Source: Mactromeris polynyma
Lineage: Eukaryota > Mollusca > Bivalvia > Venerida > Mactridae
NCBI GenBank assembly: GCA_032209605.1
Contig: JASFXZ010000029.1
Coordinates: 423,001 to 487,000, forward strand
Direction of reading: 5' to 3'
DNA length: 64,000 bases
The notes under the pieces were generated by a model. It was not told the origin of the DNA. It saw only the letters and a program-made list of their open reading frames with translations, and did not search any database. Numbering within the stretch: position 1 is the first letter of the stretch; every line of letters starts with the position of its first letter. Of this stretch, positions 14,101 to 29,100 are shown one piece after another. The translations under genes were made by a program, and so were the position numbers.

Positions 14101-17100
14101 ACAGGTACCAACCCTGGTCAATATTGGACTTGGCCGGCTTATCTGAAACATACGTATACAAACCAAACAATGCTCAGTTTTTTTTTAATATATATTAATT
14201 GAAATTTCAAACATTACATACAAACACAAACAATCCTATACAAAAGTCAAGTAAAAAAGTCCAGTCCTAAATAATTGCTTAAACATATATGACATTAGCC
14301 TTGACTGACTATACATGTATACAGTCACCATTTGGGATTTACTACATACTATGTATTATTACATTACTCGACGCCATTTATAACGCAACTAAAAAGTGTC
14401 TGCGACAGCACGGTGACATTATAAAGAATTAATTATATTTTAATTCTCGAAAATAATTTCCTAAACTTAATCAATTATTATATGTAAATACTAGGGCCAT
14501 AGTTAAATTTCTTTTTGAAGAATGATTAACTCATTTTAACAATAAAACGTTTTTTTACGCTTGGAACAAAATGAAGGCTAAAGTGATATAGTTGCATTTT
14601 TAATGGCGTTAAGTATAAACATGGCATGTTCACATTTACACAATTTTTTTCTTAATAAAAATCTTGTGCATAATATTTCCATCTCAGATATTTCTCTTTT
14701 TGTGATAGCAAGTTTGTTCTGGTTGGCAACATATGAAGGCAAGTAGGGACAACTGAACATCATATATACAGTAAAATTTCGATACCTCGAACAGTTTTGG
14801 CTCGAACACAGTAGATACCTCGAACAAGTTCTTAAGTCCCGGCAAAACCCCTTCTTATTTCATATTATCTAACAGTAGATCACTCGAACAGAGATAGGTC
14901 GAACACTTGAACAGGAATTGTGGTCCCTAGCTATCATTTCATTCATTGTTCACTATAGATAGGTCGAACAATACAATAATTCACACCTTTCAATGACCGC
15001 TTAATATACTAGTATACACATGTTATTCGCACTTCGTGATAATTACTTGCCAGTTGTACATGTGGAAACTCCCTAATCCGAACACCCCTCGGACAAACTT
15101 TAAAGGTCGGATTAGAGGAGAGTCCGGACTGGAGAGAATTCCTCTATTGAATGTCCGTAGGCAAGACATTCTTTCAGTAATTTGAATATGTTCGCTAGAG
15201 CAAAGACCTAAATACCATTTGGCTAGAGGTTGTTTGCATTATCGCGATGTAATATATAATGTCTGAGTGCATTCTTTTATTTGACTTTGCAGACTAATTT
15301 AAGCTACAAAATATATATAAACTTGAAAATTCAATTTATAGCCCAAAAGAGACCAACATATTTATGCAACTTTCATAAGAGGAAGATTTGCAATGCGATA
15401 TGCAAAATACATGATGTGTGAAATATTGGTTGTCTGAATTCTTCCATAAATTATGTAAATTATCATTATAATGTGTTTATTATGATGCATATTTCATTGT
15501 TATTTGATCATAATAATTCTTACCTAACCAGATGTTATTGTTATTGTTTTAATTTAACTTTTAATATTAATTTCTAAAATAGCTGTTCAAAAGCTGACAT
15601 AGGTCAATTTAAATAATGAGCATTTAGTTTCATGCTTATAATTCTAATATGTTAAGATTTTATCAATTTCATATAAAGCCATATGTTTTGGCATGTGACA
15701 AACTTTCTTTGTGATATTATCACTTATTGTTTAGTTGTCATTGTTTGAAACCTTACCATAAATATTTTTGATTGTTTAAATTATTAAGAGTAGACAGTCC
15801 CTTCCTAAGGCAAGACTTACTCAATATGTCAAAGTATCTTGACTAGGTATATAAGTCTTGGACATTTTAAAAAAACTTAGTAGCGGATCAGTGGTCCAGT
15901 GGTAAAACGCTGGACTTGTAATCCAGGGATCGCTGGTTCGATTCCCCGCTCCATCACTGACCGTACTAACAGTCTTTCGGACGAGACTTTAAAAACCGAG
16001 GTCCCGTGTATGATGCTTTACATCGAGCACGTAAAAGAACCAGGGGTGCTTCTGGAACTGGGGCATCTTCTGTATCATGCACTATCCTCCAAATCTAATA
16101 TGACTAACATTCTTCCGGAGGCGTCGCCCATGTGGGAAACCGGTGGCGACGATAAATAAAAGCATATACAACAACAAAAAAACTTGAAAATTGAATTTAG
16201 AATTTGTACTTTGTGTACAAATAATAATAATATCACTTTGTGTGAATTTACTTTTGTGTTAAACTATCTAAAATAATACATTTGTACTTTGTGTACATAA
16301 TTAACTTGTGAATTAGTATTTACTATAATTGTGAACAAATCAATATAATTGTTATTGGACAAAAATAAATCGTCTCAAATTACTTAGAACTTTGTGTTCA
16401 TTTAAACGTTAACAACAGTGGTGGTAGCTTTTAGACATCGGCATCATCCAGGGAGCGGCCTATACAGTTACAAAACCACCACGGACGTCCAACGACAAAA
16501 ACAACACCGTTTCACTGCTTCATAATATGTTTATTCGTTATAGAAATGTAGGAAATTCGATTCTTCAGAATATGAATCGCTGTAGACGCCTCTCGTTTAT
16601 TTAAAACTGTATGAAAGCTTTGAATATAATTTCACTGCACACGGTGGATATATGAATCTCAAGCAAGTATTTCAATGAATCATTTTACAGTCAAATGATT
16701 TTAAACATAGCTGAAATTAAATATGGGTATTTTGCGACATTATACCGTCCATAAAACCTGACAAGCTATGCACTTAGTACGATGTATTATCAAAACACCA
16801 TACCTGAAAACTATGCACCACAGCTTTATTTCAAAAGATTTTTTGTAGAGGAAAAAAATAATCTAGGGTAAAAATTTTGAATTGTGATTTGTGTACCTAA
16901 TGGGCCCTTTTCTGCGCTCACATCCAATGTTTTCCAATTGTTTACAAAATAAGTACATCTCGTACCCGGTCTTACCTTGTTTCCATCAAAACGTAATGCA
17001 TACGATGATAACGTCTAATGGTATGTATTCATAGAGACAATTAAATTATTATGCCTTCTCTCAATTCTCAGTCATTATACGATCTGACGTATTTTTGCGG

Positions 17101-20100
17101 AAAATTATCGTCCGGTTTTGGGAGATTTATTTTAGGATCCGGACTGTGGTTTTTTTTTTATATGTCGTACTGGAGGAACTAAACCGAGAAAATTGTCCGG
17201 TTGCAGGAAGTTTCCAGATCGGAGAGTTTCCGGATTAGGGAGTTTCCACTGTACATGTACTATATGACAGACAATTCATGCGTATAAGAATAAACAAGAG
17301 AGAATAAGGTGCCTCAGGGAATCATTTTTGGTTTCCTTTCATTTCTTTTTTAATTTTATTATTATGAATAATGCTGCGACTATTGATCGACGTGCATTCA
17401 GTATGAAAACCGGCGACTGTCAATTAGGAAATATACGCGTATACCGTAGATGCCTCGAACAGTAGATGGCTCGAACTAATTGCTAGGTCCGACGGCAGTT
17501 CGAGGTTTCGAAGTTTAACTGTAGCTTAAATACAGTTGAAAACTAGGTACCACCCCCTAGACCATATACCAGGATATATTATACGCCAAGTTGGCTCAAA
17601 AACAGAACGTCCATTACCAGGCAATACTTTTTTCGCTGACACTAAATAAAGTTTATCTTACATCATCAACACACATAAAAGCAGATTAAAAATAGTTTCA
17701 AAATAATAGAACAAGTACTGGATAATCTCTAAAATCATGGTGAAACACACCAATGAGAGGTCAACTTGACGTGAGAGGTCAACCCGATGTGAGAGGTCAA
17801 CCCAACATGAGAGGTCAACCCGATGTGAGAGGTCAACCCGATGTGAGAGGTAAACCCGATGTGGACCTGATATGAGGTCAACTTGAAGCGAGAGGTCAAC
17901 CCGACATGAGAGGTCAACCCGATGTGAGAGGTCAACTCGATGTGAGAGGTCAACCCGATGTGAGAGGTCAACTCGATGTGAGAGGTCATACGGAGGATAA
18001 TCACTAGAAAAGTGACGAAGTAATAAATAACAGTTTGCAACAAAATGAATATTTCCATGCAGACCCTATCACATTGTAATATTAGAGAGATTATGACCAG
18101 ATTCTGAAGTCTTTTGAAAAATTTCCACTCCATAGACTACTTCCTGTATGCCTTGAAATAAAAAATACAACTAATGCCTAGAAATGCATTCATTTAGCAA
18201 CAAGATACAAAAGTTGATATATTCCCTGGCTGGTAACTTCATATTTAATTTACAAATAGGAGGTAAAAACACATCATTGTATCATTGTAGCAGCTTAACT
18301 ATGGTCATACATACAACTAATATGGTAGAAATTCTAGAAATTTAGGACACAGTTTTAGCAACCTAATTTTGCCACAGTAAGACAGTAAGTGGAATGATGG
18401 TACAAAACACAATGCATTTTGAGTACCAGTAAGGAGCATGAGGGACAGTAATACATAGATTGACTCATACACAGTGTCATTGCTGACTGCATTGTGCTCG
18501 CTCAGCAGTTCTTCATCACATAGAGATAACATTACACACTGGGGGGTAGACATAATACACTGGGGGGTAGGCACAAATCTAGTATAATAGACTTAGATAA
18601 AACAATTTGCACAAATGCCCCTACAAGTATTTTAGAAGTAATAAGTACATTCAGCATGCTATAATATATAAAAGTCTTGGATAATCTCTTGGAAATACAT
18701 AAATCTGAAATTTGAAAAGGCTAAAGTTCACAAAAATAGTTAATTACAGAAAATAGTGAAAAATCGGTTGTTAAGACATGAAGGTTAGACTTCAATATAG
18801 CTTTCACACTAATTAGACACACCTAACTGCAATTGAGAGTCAAAGACGAAAGTAAAGATTTAGTTTATCATACACAGTGTACCTTCAACCATCACAGATC
18901 CTACAAACAGTATATTAAGATACATAAAACAGTGCATCAAGGTTTATAATACTGCAAATAAAAATCCAGTGATTTCATTAGTTAAAAGCTTGCATATATT
19001 ATTCAATATACACAGCACTGACATTGTATATGACTTTCAAACTAATTTCCCCGTCCTATGCCCCATTGATCTATTTTAGCAGTCGGCTAGACTCGAAACT
19101 TTTATCACTTTAGGTCCGCAAATTACTGGAAATTTACTGGATCTTCGTATGGGAGTTAATAGATATTGAAAAAGTCACATGTATGCTTGTATTAAAAAGT
19201 CTGAGCCCATTTTAGTTCAATAACGTCAATGTGATAAGACGTCTGAAAATTTAGTCTCGCGCAAATGCTTCATGATGTGTATTGAGGAACCTTATGGGGG
19301 TATACAATTATTTTTCAGGCAAAATATGTTTGAGTAATCTATTAAAAGAAGTTTGATCTATAGAAAGTATGTTCCGTTATATTTGAAAAGGAAAACACAT
19401 TAATTATTGAGAATTTGCATGACTGAAACACACAAAACATATTTATGGAACAAAAACCTACAAGGTCCGATTATTAGATTTAGACAAATTCTGATGAAAT
19501 TGAATTTGCAGTATTATAAACTTGTTGTACAGGTTGTTGACTGGGTATATAACCCATCTGTGATTCATATAAACTCAGGTTATATGTCACACAAACAGGT
19601 TATATTCCCCCATATACCCTGTCAACAGCCTGTATAACTAATAATATATACATGTACACACAGATATTTTACTTTGACAGCAGACCAACAACCAGATTGA
19701 TTCTAAGTACAACCATGTACCATTTCACTCTTACAAATATTATACACCCTTAATTTCAATAATGGACTGATCTAACTAATAACTTTGAGGGCATTAGATC
19801 AGTCTACTTTGTAAGTAAGGTAAATCATGTTAAAATATGAGGCATACAGGAAATCAATATAAATAATGATGGAAACTCAAAATATAAAGTCACAATGCCT
19901 GCTAATTTCAGGTGAAATTATTATTAGTAACTAACTATATACTGTGCAACCTCTTAAGAGCAATACACTTTGGGAGATGCAGATGTTGTATCATGTTGAG
20001 AGGTGGACGGTCTACAGAGGTTAAATTGGTAGTTTGTTTTCCAATGGGAAATTTGATGATGTTGCTAAAGAGAGGAATGTACTCAAGAGAGAGTCACTCT

Positions 20101-23100
20101 GGAGAGACTACACTGTATATTTATGGGGAAAACACAAATCGTATGTTATATAGAAGTGGCAAGCTTGACTCCCCAACAAAAATTTAATTAAACATCTAAT
20201 ATCTTCCATGCAGTAATTGCAATGCTGTTAGATAAATACATTGATTACTTGAAGTATAGTTCAAATGTTATCTGAATGTTGAGAATATTGAACACATTTC
20301 CGAAGGTGTAAGAACGTTACTTTGCGCCTTCATGGACAGTAACACCAGAATTATCATTACCATAATGGGACAGGACCTCAATCATTAACAAAGCAAGGAA
20401 AGTAACCCCTCATACGGTAACTCATCATAGTCAAATATAACTAGATGGTTGTTTTTGAAACAATAACATATGTCTCCCCCATGGCAGTTTGTTAGTAAAT
20501 GTAATACTGATACAGGATGTTCAAATGAAATATGGAGCAAACAAGAATTATAGTCATACGCCCTTTGACCTGTATGACTTTGACCTTGAAACAAGCTGGT
20601 TGAAACATGCACTCTGCACATCGTCTCAATTTCATTAACATTTGTGCCAAGTTATTTCAAAATCCTTCAAGGGGTTCAAGAGATATGGAGCAGACACAAA
20701 ATAGAGTCACTTGACCTTTAAGCCTGACCATGACCCTCAACTGAGCTGGCAGAAACATGTGTTCTGCACATCGTCTCGATAAGGTGAACATTTGTGGCAA
20801 GTTATTTCAAAATCCTTCAAGCAGTTCAAAAGTTATGGAGGGGACATGATTTGTGACAGACAGACATAATGACTACATTTCCTTATCTTAGATTAAGTTT
20901 AGAAATATACATGTCTATTTTCTGTAACAGGACCAAGCCCAATTGTCTACATCTGACCCAAATGTTAATGTGCTTAAGCGATATGTAACAAATAAAATCT
21001 CTGACTATGAACTCAACTGTTCCAGTGTCTTATGGGAAACAGACTTATTTTTCTAGGCCATACAGCACATAATTGGAAAACTTGATCCCCACCTGATTGC
21101 TGTCCCCACGTTTGACCCGATTTATCCAGCCCCGTTTGTACTCTCCAATCTTCATGTGGAACAATGGAACCTCCATGAGTAGCACTCTCTTCCCCGTCAT
21201 CCAGACTGAATTTTACGAGGGTTGTATCAACATCTTCTTGTACAGGAACAAAAGCAACTTCACACCAGTCATTTTGAAACAAGTGGTTATGAGACAGTCC
21301 TTGCTCTGTAATATATTTACAAACAAGAAAATCAAAAAATATCGTTAAAAAATGGTCGATAAATTTGGAAGATTAAGACTTGTTGAGCAACATAAAAAAA
21401 TGCGGAGATGTTAGGATTGCTGGTCACTCCAGATCCAAAATGGATTTCGATAAATTCAACGAAATTCAGTGGATTTCGGTAAGGTATTGTACCTTTTATT
21501 GAAAGGTTAACCAATCCGTGTCAAGGTTACAAACAATATTCGGTTCAAGAGAAATTGCCTTGGTGGTCAACGTAAGATTTGATTGGTTTACACAACATTG
21601 ATATGCAAATTAGCAAAACTATGTAAGTACGGCTCTGGAGTGACCAGCAATCGTAACATCTCAGCATTTTTTTATGTTGCACAAATTATCTTAATCTTCA
21701 AATTGCGCTGAACATCTTTTTTCAAGATATTTCTTGTTATACTTAGTTTGGTAAGATTAATTTCAATAATTATATAGTCTATCAATGACCTAAAAAATAC
21801 TTCACAGCCTTCTTTCAAGACTTTCACTATTTAATAACACAGTCGCAGGAACTATTTCTGACTCGTCATAATTCTGGAAAAAATTAGGGTCCCCAAGAAA
21901 AACTAGGGTCAGTAGGGGTACTTAAACCACATGTATCATTTTATGTGGCCTTAACAGAAAGACAGCTGGAAAATAAACTTTCTATAAATACACTTGATTA
22001 TTTTTTATTATACAAACACTAAAGCACCTTACCTGCCATTGATTTGTCCTTTGATACAAAGGAGTACATGTAAAACCCATAAATCATCTTGTGAGTCGGA
22101 CTTCCAGAAGCATGTATGATATAACCATCATCTAGAACTCTCTGTAAATATATCCTTTCATAATTTATCCATCCATACATGAAGTACGATAAATGGTAAA
22201 GGGACAGAATTCTGAAGATGTAAAGCTTGAATATTGACTAGTAATGGGCCGCCAATTGCCGAATTCATTTATTGAACGTCAATTAATTACTACGAAAATC
22301 GTGTCATTCTCTGAGATTTTTGGCCCAAATTACATATCTGGACGAAATTGAGTTATTAACATTTCTGAATGCAGGAAAATTTGCAGGTCACGACAAAACA
22401 AAACTTGCAAATCAACATTTTTTAAGGGAATTACAGCACTTTTAATATGGTCATCAAAACTAGATCTACAAAATTTTCTGAGTTTCACAAATTAAATGCA
22501 GCAAATATGTTTTCAGATAGAATAATATTTTACAAATGAATGTATATTCTCCTTGTTCACCGATAATTGTTTTGCTTCTGCTCGCCGCTGAATCATAAAT
22601 CTTTTACTGAAATGTTTCAACTAGCTGTTGCAATTAATGTGAAAACATGACTTCATAACATGAAAACATGACATCATCTTTATTGCATTTTTCTCAGAAA
22701 CGAGGCTCAGTGCATTTGGGCCAAAAATTTCAGAGAATGCCACAATTATGAATAAAACTTGACAGCTTGCTCGTAATACGAATATCTTAAAAGCTGTGAA
22801 AATCACAATCTAGTTTGAAGTTAAGTTTCATTTGATGACAAGTTACTAGTCAGAATTATTTGTATGTTGTAAAAAGCAACAGTAATTTGCCTAATGAAAG
22901 GCACACATCTAAAGGACATAACCTGACATTGCCTGATTACGTTGATTAATTACATCGGTTGGGTTATACTAATATAGACCACATGCCAAATTATTGGATC
23001 TAAATTTCATAAAAACTAAATAAACATTTCAGTGACCTCTTAGTCTTAACTTGTATATAATACACCAATTGTGAAACATTTTACAACTTATATTCAACAC

Positions 23101-26100
23101 TCTTAATCACTCTGTTCCAGTTAATGGTCATGAGTCCAACCCCTTGTACACAAATCTCCCATTTTCACAGAATACACAAATATTTAGAGTACTAGCTGTG
23201 TATGTCGGATAATCAGTTTCTTGTGCTCACCTGTAACATTTGCATGGCTGTTTTGACCCCTCTTACACCCTTCACATGATAATAGCACCAGTCAACCACC
23301 TCCGCAGAAACAAAACACTTTCCGGGCAGACCGTGTTGCTTTGGTAACATTGGAATACCACACCTTACAGAAAATAAATATTCAAATATCACATCTGTAT
23401 ACACTGTGCAGTCAAACAAAAGGTAACATTTTCATGTCCAGTGGAAGAATATGTCAAAAGTAGTACAATAACACAAACCCTATCTGTTTTAATCAGTACA
23501 GCTATATAATGGTGCGGACTTATAAAAAAAGCTATTGATGCAAATCTCCAAACAAGCTGCATCCATGTCAAATATCAATGTCAAATGCCAATGTCAAATG
23601 CCAATGTCAAACGTCAATGTCAAACGTCAATGTCAAACATCATTGTCAAAGATTTGAATACATGTACATGTCAAAAACAATACTGTATAAAAGTATTTTA
23701 AAAAGGCACACTGAACATGTGTGAGCATTGACCTACAAATGATTTCATACAGACTTACTGTTCATCTAACATCCAATTAACAATCTTGTCAGAAGATGAA
23801 TTAACTGTAAGAACTTCAGCTTCTGGTCTGCAATAAAGTCAAGTGAATATGTATCAGTTTAAACAAGAAATTATACGTAGAACCGATGGATGTTCCCGGA
23901 AATATGTGAACAATCATCAAACTTGAACTTGCCAACAAAATACGCATCTCGTCTTGGTAGTGATGCATACCATTAAGTTTCATGGAATTCCGGTCAGTGG
24001 TAGCTGAGAAATAGTACAGACACTTATACAGGACAAACTCATGCACATACTTACACACAGACAGACGAACAGATGAAGCGGCAGGAGCAGCGGGAGCACA
24101 ATTAATACTGGAAACAGTTTTGCCAAGTTTTGTTTTCAAAATCATTTGATAGCCTCAGCTTAGTCATTATTGATTTTACATCACTGCACCAGTTTGTACA
24201 ACTTTCATAATCCATGTTAAAACTCTTTTCATGTAACAACAATTCTGGACGAAGCCAATTCAAACATTTTATGTTCAGATGAACCAGATACATCTTTAAA
24301 ATTGTTAACCAAGGTCTACTACAATAATCCATCCATAGAACAGCATAGAGTCTGTTCCAGATAAACAAATGTGTACATATTTTGGTCGAACTTGTAATAT
24401 AGCTTTCTCAAAAAACAACTTATAGAGCAAACTCTGTAGAGCATCGCAATCACTTTCATTCAGATTTGGTACAAGTATGCAGAAACCCCTATAAGTCAAC
24501 GGGACAATGAAATCATGAGGATTGTGACTTAAGATGTATATTTGTTGAATAAGTCGTGGGTAGAGGTATGCGGAGCATATGGTAAAAAGCGATAGTTTAA
24601 AATATAACCTCAATGTACTGTTGTTATGAAAAACTAGAAATAGCTGGAAAACTTCATGATCATTAATGTTATCGAGAAGTTACAAGTTTGGCATCATTCT
24701 GTGAAAGTAGTGTGAAGTTCCATGTAGTCGAGTAGCTTGTGTTTAATTGAAGCCAGAGAAAAATAAATTGTTGCGTCATCACGAATTCATAGCTTTGTAA
24801 TTATTTTGCCTTTATAATTTATGTTCTAAATAATTTCCGAACAAGCCTAGTACATGTATATGACTGTAGAGTAATCTTTCACTTAGAGCAGATGCTGTTA
24901 AGGCCAAAAAAATTAATAAGTGTGGTTCCAGTTACATGCCTGAAAAAAATAGGGTTTTTTTTGGTTATTAACGACTATGATTTAGTGTCGTTGTCGTCGC
25001 TCGCAACAGAGTTTCATATGGGACCCACTTTTACTTTTTTTTTTTTTTTTTTTATATTGAATAAAATAGTTAGGGTCGGCGAAAAAAAATAAGGTCGGTC
25101 GGGAAAGGGGAACCACACTTATTTTTTTTTGGCCTAAACAGACATTTTTCCATTCAATAATCAAATGTTCACACCATTTCTACATAATAAACTGTTGTAA
25201 AGTTAGTTACCTTGTATCTGGTTGTGGTATACCATTTGGATTTTTATCCAGGAATTCAGTATGCTGAAATCACAAAACAAAGAATTCCATCTTAATAAAA
25301 CCTAAACTTGCATTTTATATATAAATTCATACATTTGAATTTTAAATCCACTGAGATCTCCAGTAATAAAATCTTACTAGAGATACTGAACTTCAAGACA
25401 TTTACATTTCACATTTACTTTACAATAACAATTCAATTTCTGCTTTCAAACATCTTGCTCATATGATGACACTTTAGATTCATTGAAAATATGTTTTACT
25501 TTGTTTGAGGCAAGTCCCTGGTTCAATGAGTGCAATAAGTAAGCATTAACACACAGTAATGATCGTTACGTTTACTGAATTGTTTATTTATATTTTTCAA
25601 CCATATCAATAAAGGAATACCCAACAATTTATTGAACTAGTGTCCACAGGACATAGGTGCCCCCACTTTGCACAATCAAAGGTCCGTAACTCTATTTTCA
25701 CTTGGTGAAGACGGATGCGTAACTTCACATGCTGATATTCATGTAAAGTTTGAGGACTGTATGTCAAACGGTTGAATAGATATGAACAACATAAGTTTTG
25801 CCCCACAGACCGACTGAACGACAAGGGTATATCTAGTGCCCCCCCCCCCCCCCTCAAAATTGTGCAGGGACCAAAAAAGTAAGGGTGTAATGGGTGACAG
25901 TCCCAATAATAAAGCTGATTTTCAGCGGTCATAATTGTGCAGAATACATCTGACATACGTAGTGTTTTACTATGAATTTGAAAGTTAGTGTTCCTTAATT
26001 CTGCAGTTGACTTGGTAGAATATTCTCCATATTATACTTACTTGACACGACGTTTGCCTCGTACTCGCAGTTCTTTTCATTTTATTTAGTGTCTCCAGGT

Positions 26101-29100
26101 AACGTGTAAAGCCCACCAGAAGAAGTTTTAGGTCAGCTGTAGTTTTGTCTTCATAGATATCACATCTAAATAAAACCAATACATCACACATTTGATTCAT
26201 TTGATTCCTTATTCATTGCATTAAGAATGAAATATATAGAGGATCTTACATGAGTGCTTATTTGTTATTGTTTTTATGAAACGAGTCGACTGAAATAATA
26301 TGACACGAGGCTCTGCCTCAGTCGACGAGTTTCATAAAAACAATATCAAATAAGCATGAATGTAAGATTCTTCTATTTATCACATAACACCATAAATAGA
26401 TTGTTTTCACTCTTTAAATAGACAGATCTTTCTTTGTTCCTCTTATACACAGTGACCGAAGTTCACCCCAAAGTTTTAATGCATACTTCCACTGTAAAAA
26501 GTAGTCCCTATCAATAACTTTTTGTTTTTATACAAAATTAGCAACAAGGCACTTATAACATTTCATTTATCGAGATTTATTCTCTTTTAACAATATTTTT
26601 AATAAATGCCGAAATTCAGAACAATTGTTAAACAATATGCTGTCATTTAAAGTGACGTCACACTGGCCATTTATGACGTCATAAGTGACGTCACACTGGC
26701 TATTTATGTAACTAGTTACATATGATATTTATGTCACTGCTTTATGCCACTCCTGGAGTGCAAGTTATGTGATAAAACAATATTCAACACAAGCATTTTC
26801 TTTTTAATAGCTACTTAACTTCAGATTTTTTCCCCAAAGATTTGTCAACAAATAAAACATGGAAAACGTAAGAACTATGACTTAGATCCTCTTTTAATTC
26901 AGTATGCAGCCTCCCCAGAGAAACACCCTTTGGGAGCTGTTGTTGTTCTAGAGAGAGAGTACAGTGAATGATATGTACTGGACATCCATAATACAGTTGA
27001 AGGAAGGTTGTTCGTCAAGTGATGGCCGCTCTGAGGACATTGTACTGTACATCCATAATACAGTTGAAGGAAGGTTGTTCGTCAAGTGATGGCCGCTCTG
27101 AGGACATTGTACTGAACATCCATAATACAGTTGAAGGAAGGTTGTTAGTCAAGTGATGGCTGCTCTGGGGACATTGTACTGAACATCCATAATACAGTTG
27201 AAGGAAGGTTGTTCGTCAAGTGATGGCCGCTCTGAGGACATTGTACTGAACATCCATAATACAGTTGAAGGAAGGTTGTTAGTCAAGTGATGGCTGCTCT
27301 GAGGACATTGTACTGAACATCCATAAAACAGTTGAAGGAAGGTTGTTAGTCAAGTGATGGCCGCTCTGAGGACATTGTACTGAACATCCATAATACAGTT
27401 GAAGGAAGGTTGTTTGTCAAGTGATGGCCGCTCTGAGGACATTGTACTGAACATCCATAATACAGTTGAAGGAAGGTTGTTCGTCAAGTGATGGCCGCTC
27501 TGGGGACATTGTACTGAACATCCATAATACAGTTGAAGGAAGGTTGTTTGTCAAGTGATGGCCGCTCTGGGGACATTGTACTGTACATGACAATGTAAAA
27601 TATGATTTGACCAAGTCAACATACCTTTCATGACCGTCAATAATTTTCTTTGTAGTGGGATTGTTACATGGTAGAACATAGAATCTACTCCTCCAAAACT
27701 TCAACGACTAAAAAATAAAATTCAACCATTGCAAATTATCAGGCATTTCAGATAAAACCTCAATAATAGGACCACCCTTGGGACTTGGGAATATTATTGA
27801 GGGGGTCTTAATATTGAGGTTTAATAAAGAGCAAAACAGGGAAAATGGACTTGAATTTGAGGTGGTCTTTTTACCAAGATGGTCTTTAGGTGAGGCTTTA
27901 CTGTATGTAATAATTTGTTTCACAATTCATGAAAAATAAATAAATTTAAGCACAAAAAAACCCAATCTCATTAAAATCAGCTCCAGTCGCACGCTCCTAC
28001 ACTATATGCTAACTGGATCTGATGACTGCACAATACAGGTCACGTTCTTGTGACCTTTGAGTAGCCAATCAAATTGTAGGCAGCAAAATGCTTTGGTAAA
28101 GAGTTATGAATATTCGTCGATCTCCAACGAGCTCTGTAAATTCTATTTGAGCGTAGATAACCAAAACGTTCCGATTACGTATTTCAATATCAATATGGCT
28201 GCGCCCTTGGACACAACCACAACACATACGCAGCAACATTCTTTGGTTGATTGGTGTTGTTTGTGTGGTGTTTCGTTTTTGGAAATATTTATAACTGGAA
28301 GCGACAGGCATGACGTTAAAAAACAGTATAAAAAGAAACTCCAAATAATCGATAAAGCCATTTTGAGAAAGACGACAAACACGGTTTTGTAAGGAGAAAT
28401 TTCATTGGACCAAAAACGAGCACCTGGTTACGCATATCTATTTTTAGAGAGGTTATATGAACGTGACCTCTTACGGATTTCAAAGAGATTGAAAAAAACC
28501 TCACCTCCATTAAACCAAAGTCACCCTCTCCGCGTGTACATATATACTGATCTAGATAATTCCAGTTATAATTCTCCAATTTCTCATTCCTGAATTCACT
28601 CCAAGATACATCATAGTTAAATGAATCCGGAGCCTGGAACCGATATCTGTAGCTGTAACACATCTGTTGGTTCAGATGTCTGAAATAGACAATCACAACT
28701 GCATGTGTTACATAACTTGACAACAGGACATCATTTTACTTTAAGGTTAAAGAAGTAAAATCAGTTTGTTTGAGACCAAAGTTTTCATTACTCACAACAT
28801 CCTCTGATAAATAGAGGAACTTATATGAGTGGTCATTATTTATTGAATTCATTAAACGAGTCTTCTATAACGATAACAAGAGCGCATACCATCGCAAAAT
28901 ACACGTCTTAAAGGGCGATTACTCTGGAGTGACAAGTGCGATATGGCTGGTTATCCAAGATATTATGCCAATACACATTCTGACCAAGTCTGGTGAAGAT
29001 TGGACAATGAATTCTAAAGTTATTGATCGGACAACTTGCTGGACACCGCCTGCCCGCCTGATTGCCGCAGGTGAAACTATAATACGTCCCGTTCTATGAA

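Larger units (their letters stand above)
14769..17521. mobile_element. 2.75-kb TA-flanked element holding two nested insertions
   Basis: Left end CAGTAAAATTTCGATACCTC then GAACAG..GGCTCGAAC mirrors the right end GTTCGAGGTTTCGAAGTTTA then ACTG; TA lies on both sides. A second element (15060-17251) sits inside, and a SINE inside that. No transposase frame survives. Confidence 0.75.
7864..21092 (-). other. 13.2-kb DEPDC5 intron rich in repeats
   Basis: Separates the post-DEP exon from the C-terminal domain. It holds the minisatellite 8097-10070, a dispersed repeat pair (10525 and 14385), MITEs at 12079, 12729 and 13473, the nest 14769-17521, the 18-bp array 17755-17992 and hairpins near 19524. 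The stretches 10771-12078, 18000-19520 and 19640-20440 hold nothing I can identify beyond short duplications (29 bases at 11585-11642; 20 bases at 18536-18575). Confidence 0.8.

Noticed and set aside
15885..15957. tRNA-Thr (TGT) gene
   Set aside because: Anticodon and D arms look right, but the acceptor ends do not pair and the SINE body and target duplication follow directly.
15899..16159. 86-codon plus frame
   Set aside because: Covers the SINE body, including the tRNA-derived head; not protein coding.
17735..18133. 132-codon minus frame with SHIGLTS repeats
   Set aside because: By-product of the 18-bp array; no other protein feature.
24102..24613. Overlapping minus frames near 24 kb
   Set aside because: DEPDC5 exons 17 and 18 flank this and join in phase without them; sequence has no family signature.
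26972..27593. CRISPR-like or coding repeat
   Set aside because: Head-to-tail 67-bp copies without spacers, in a eukaryotic intron; simply a minisatellite.
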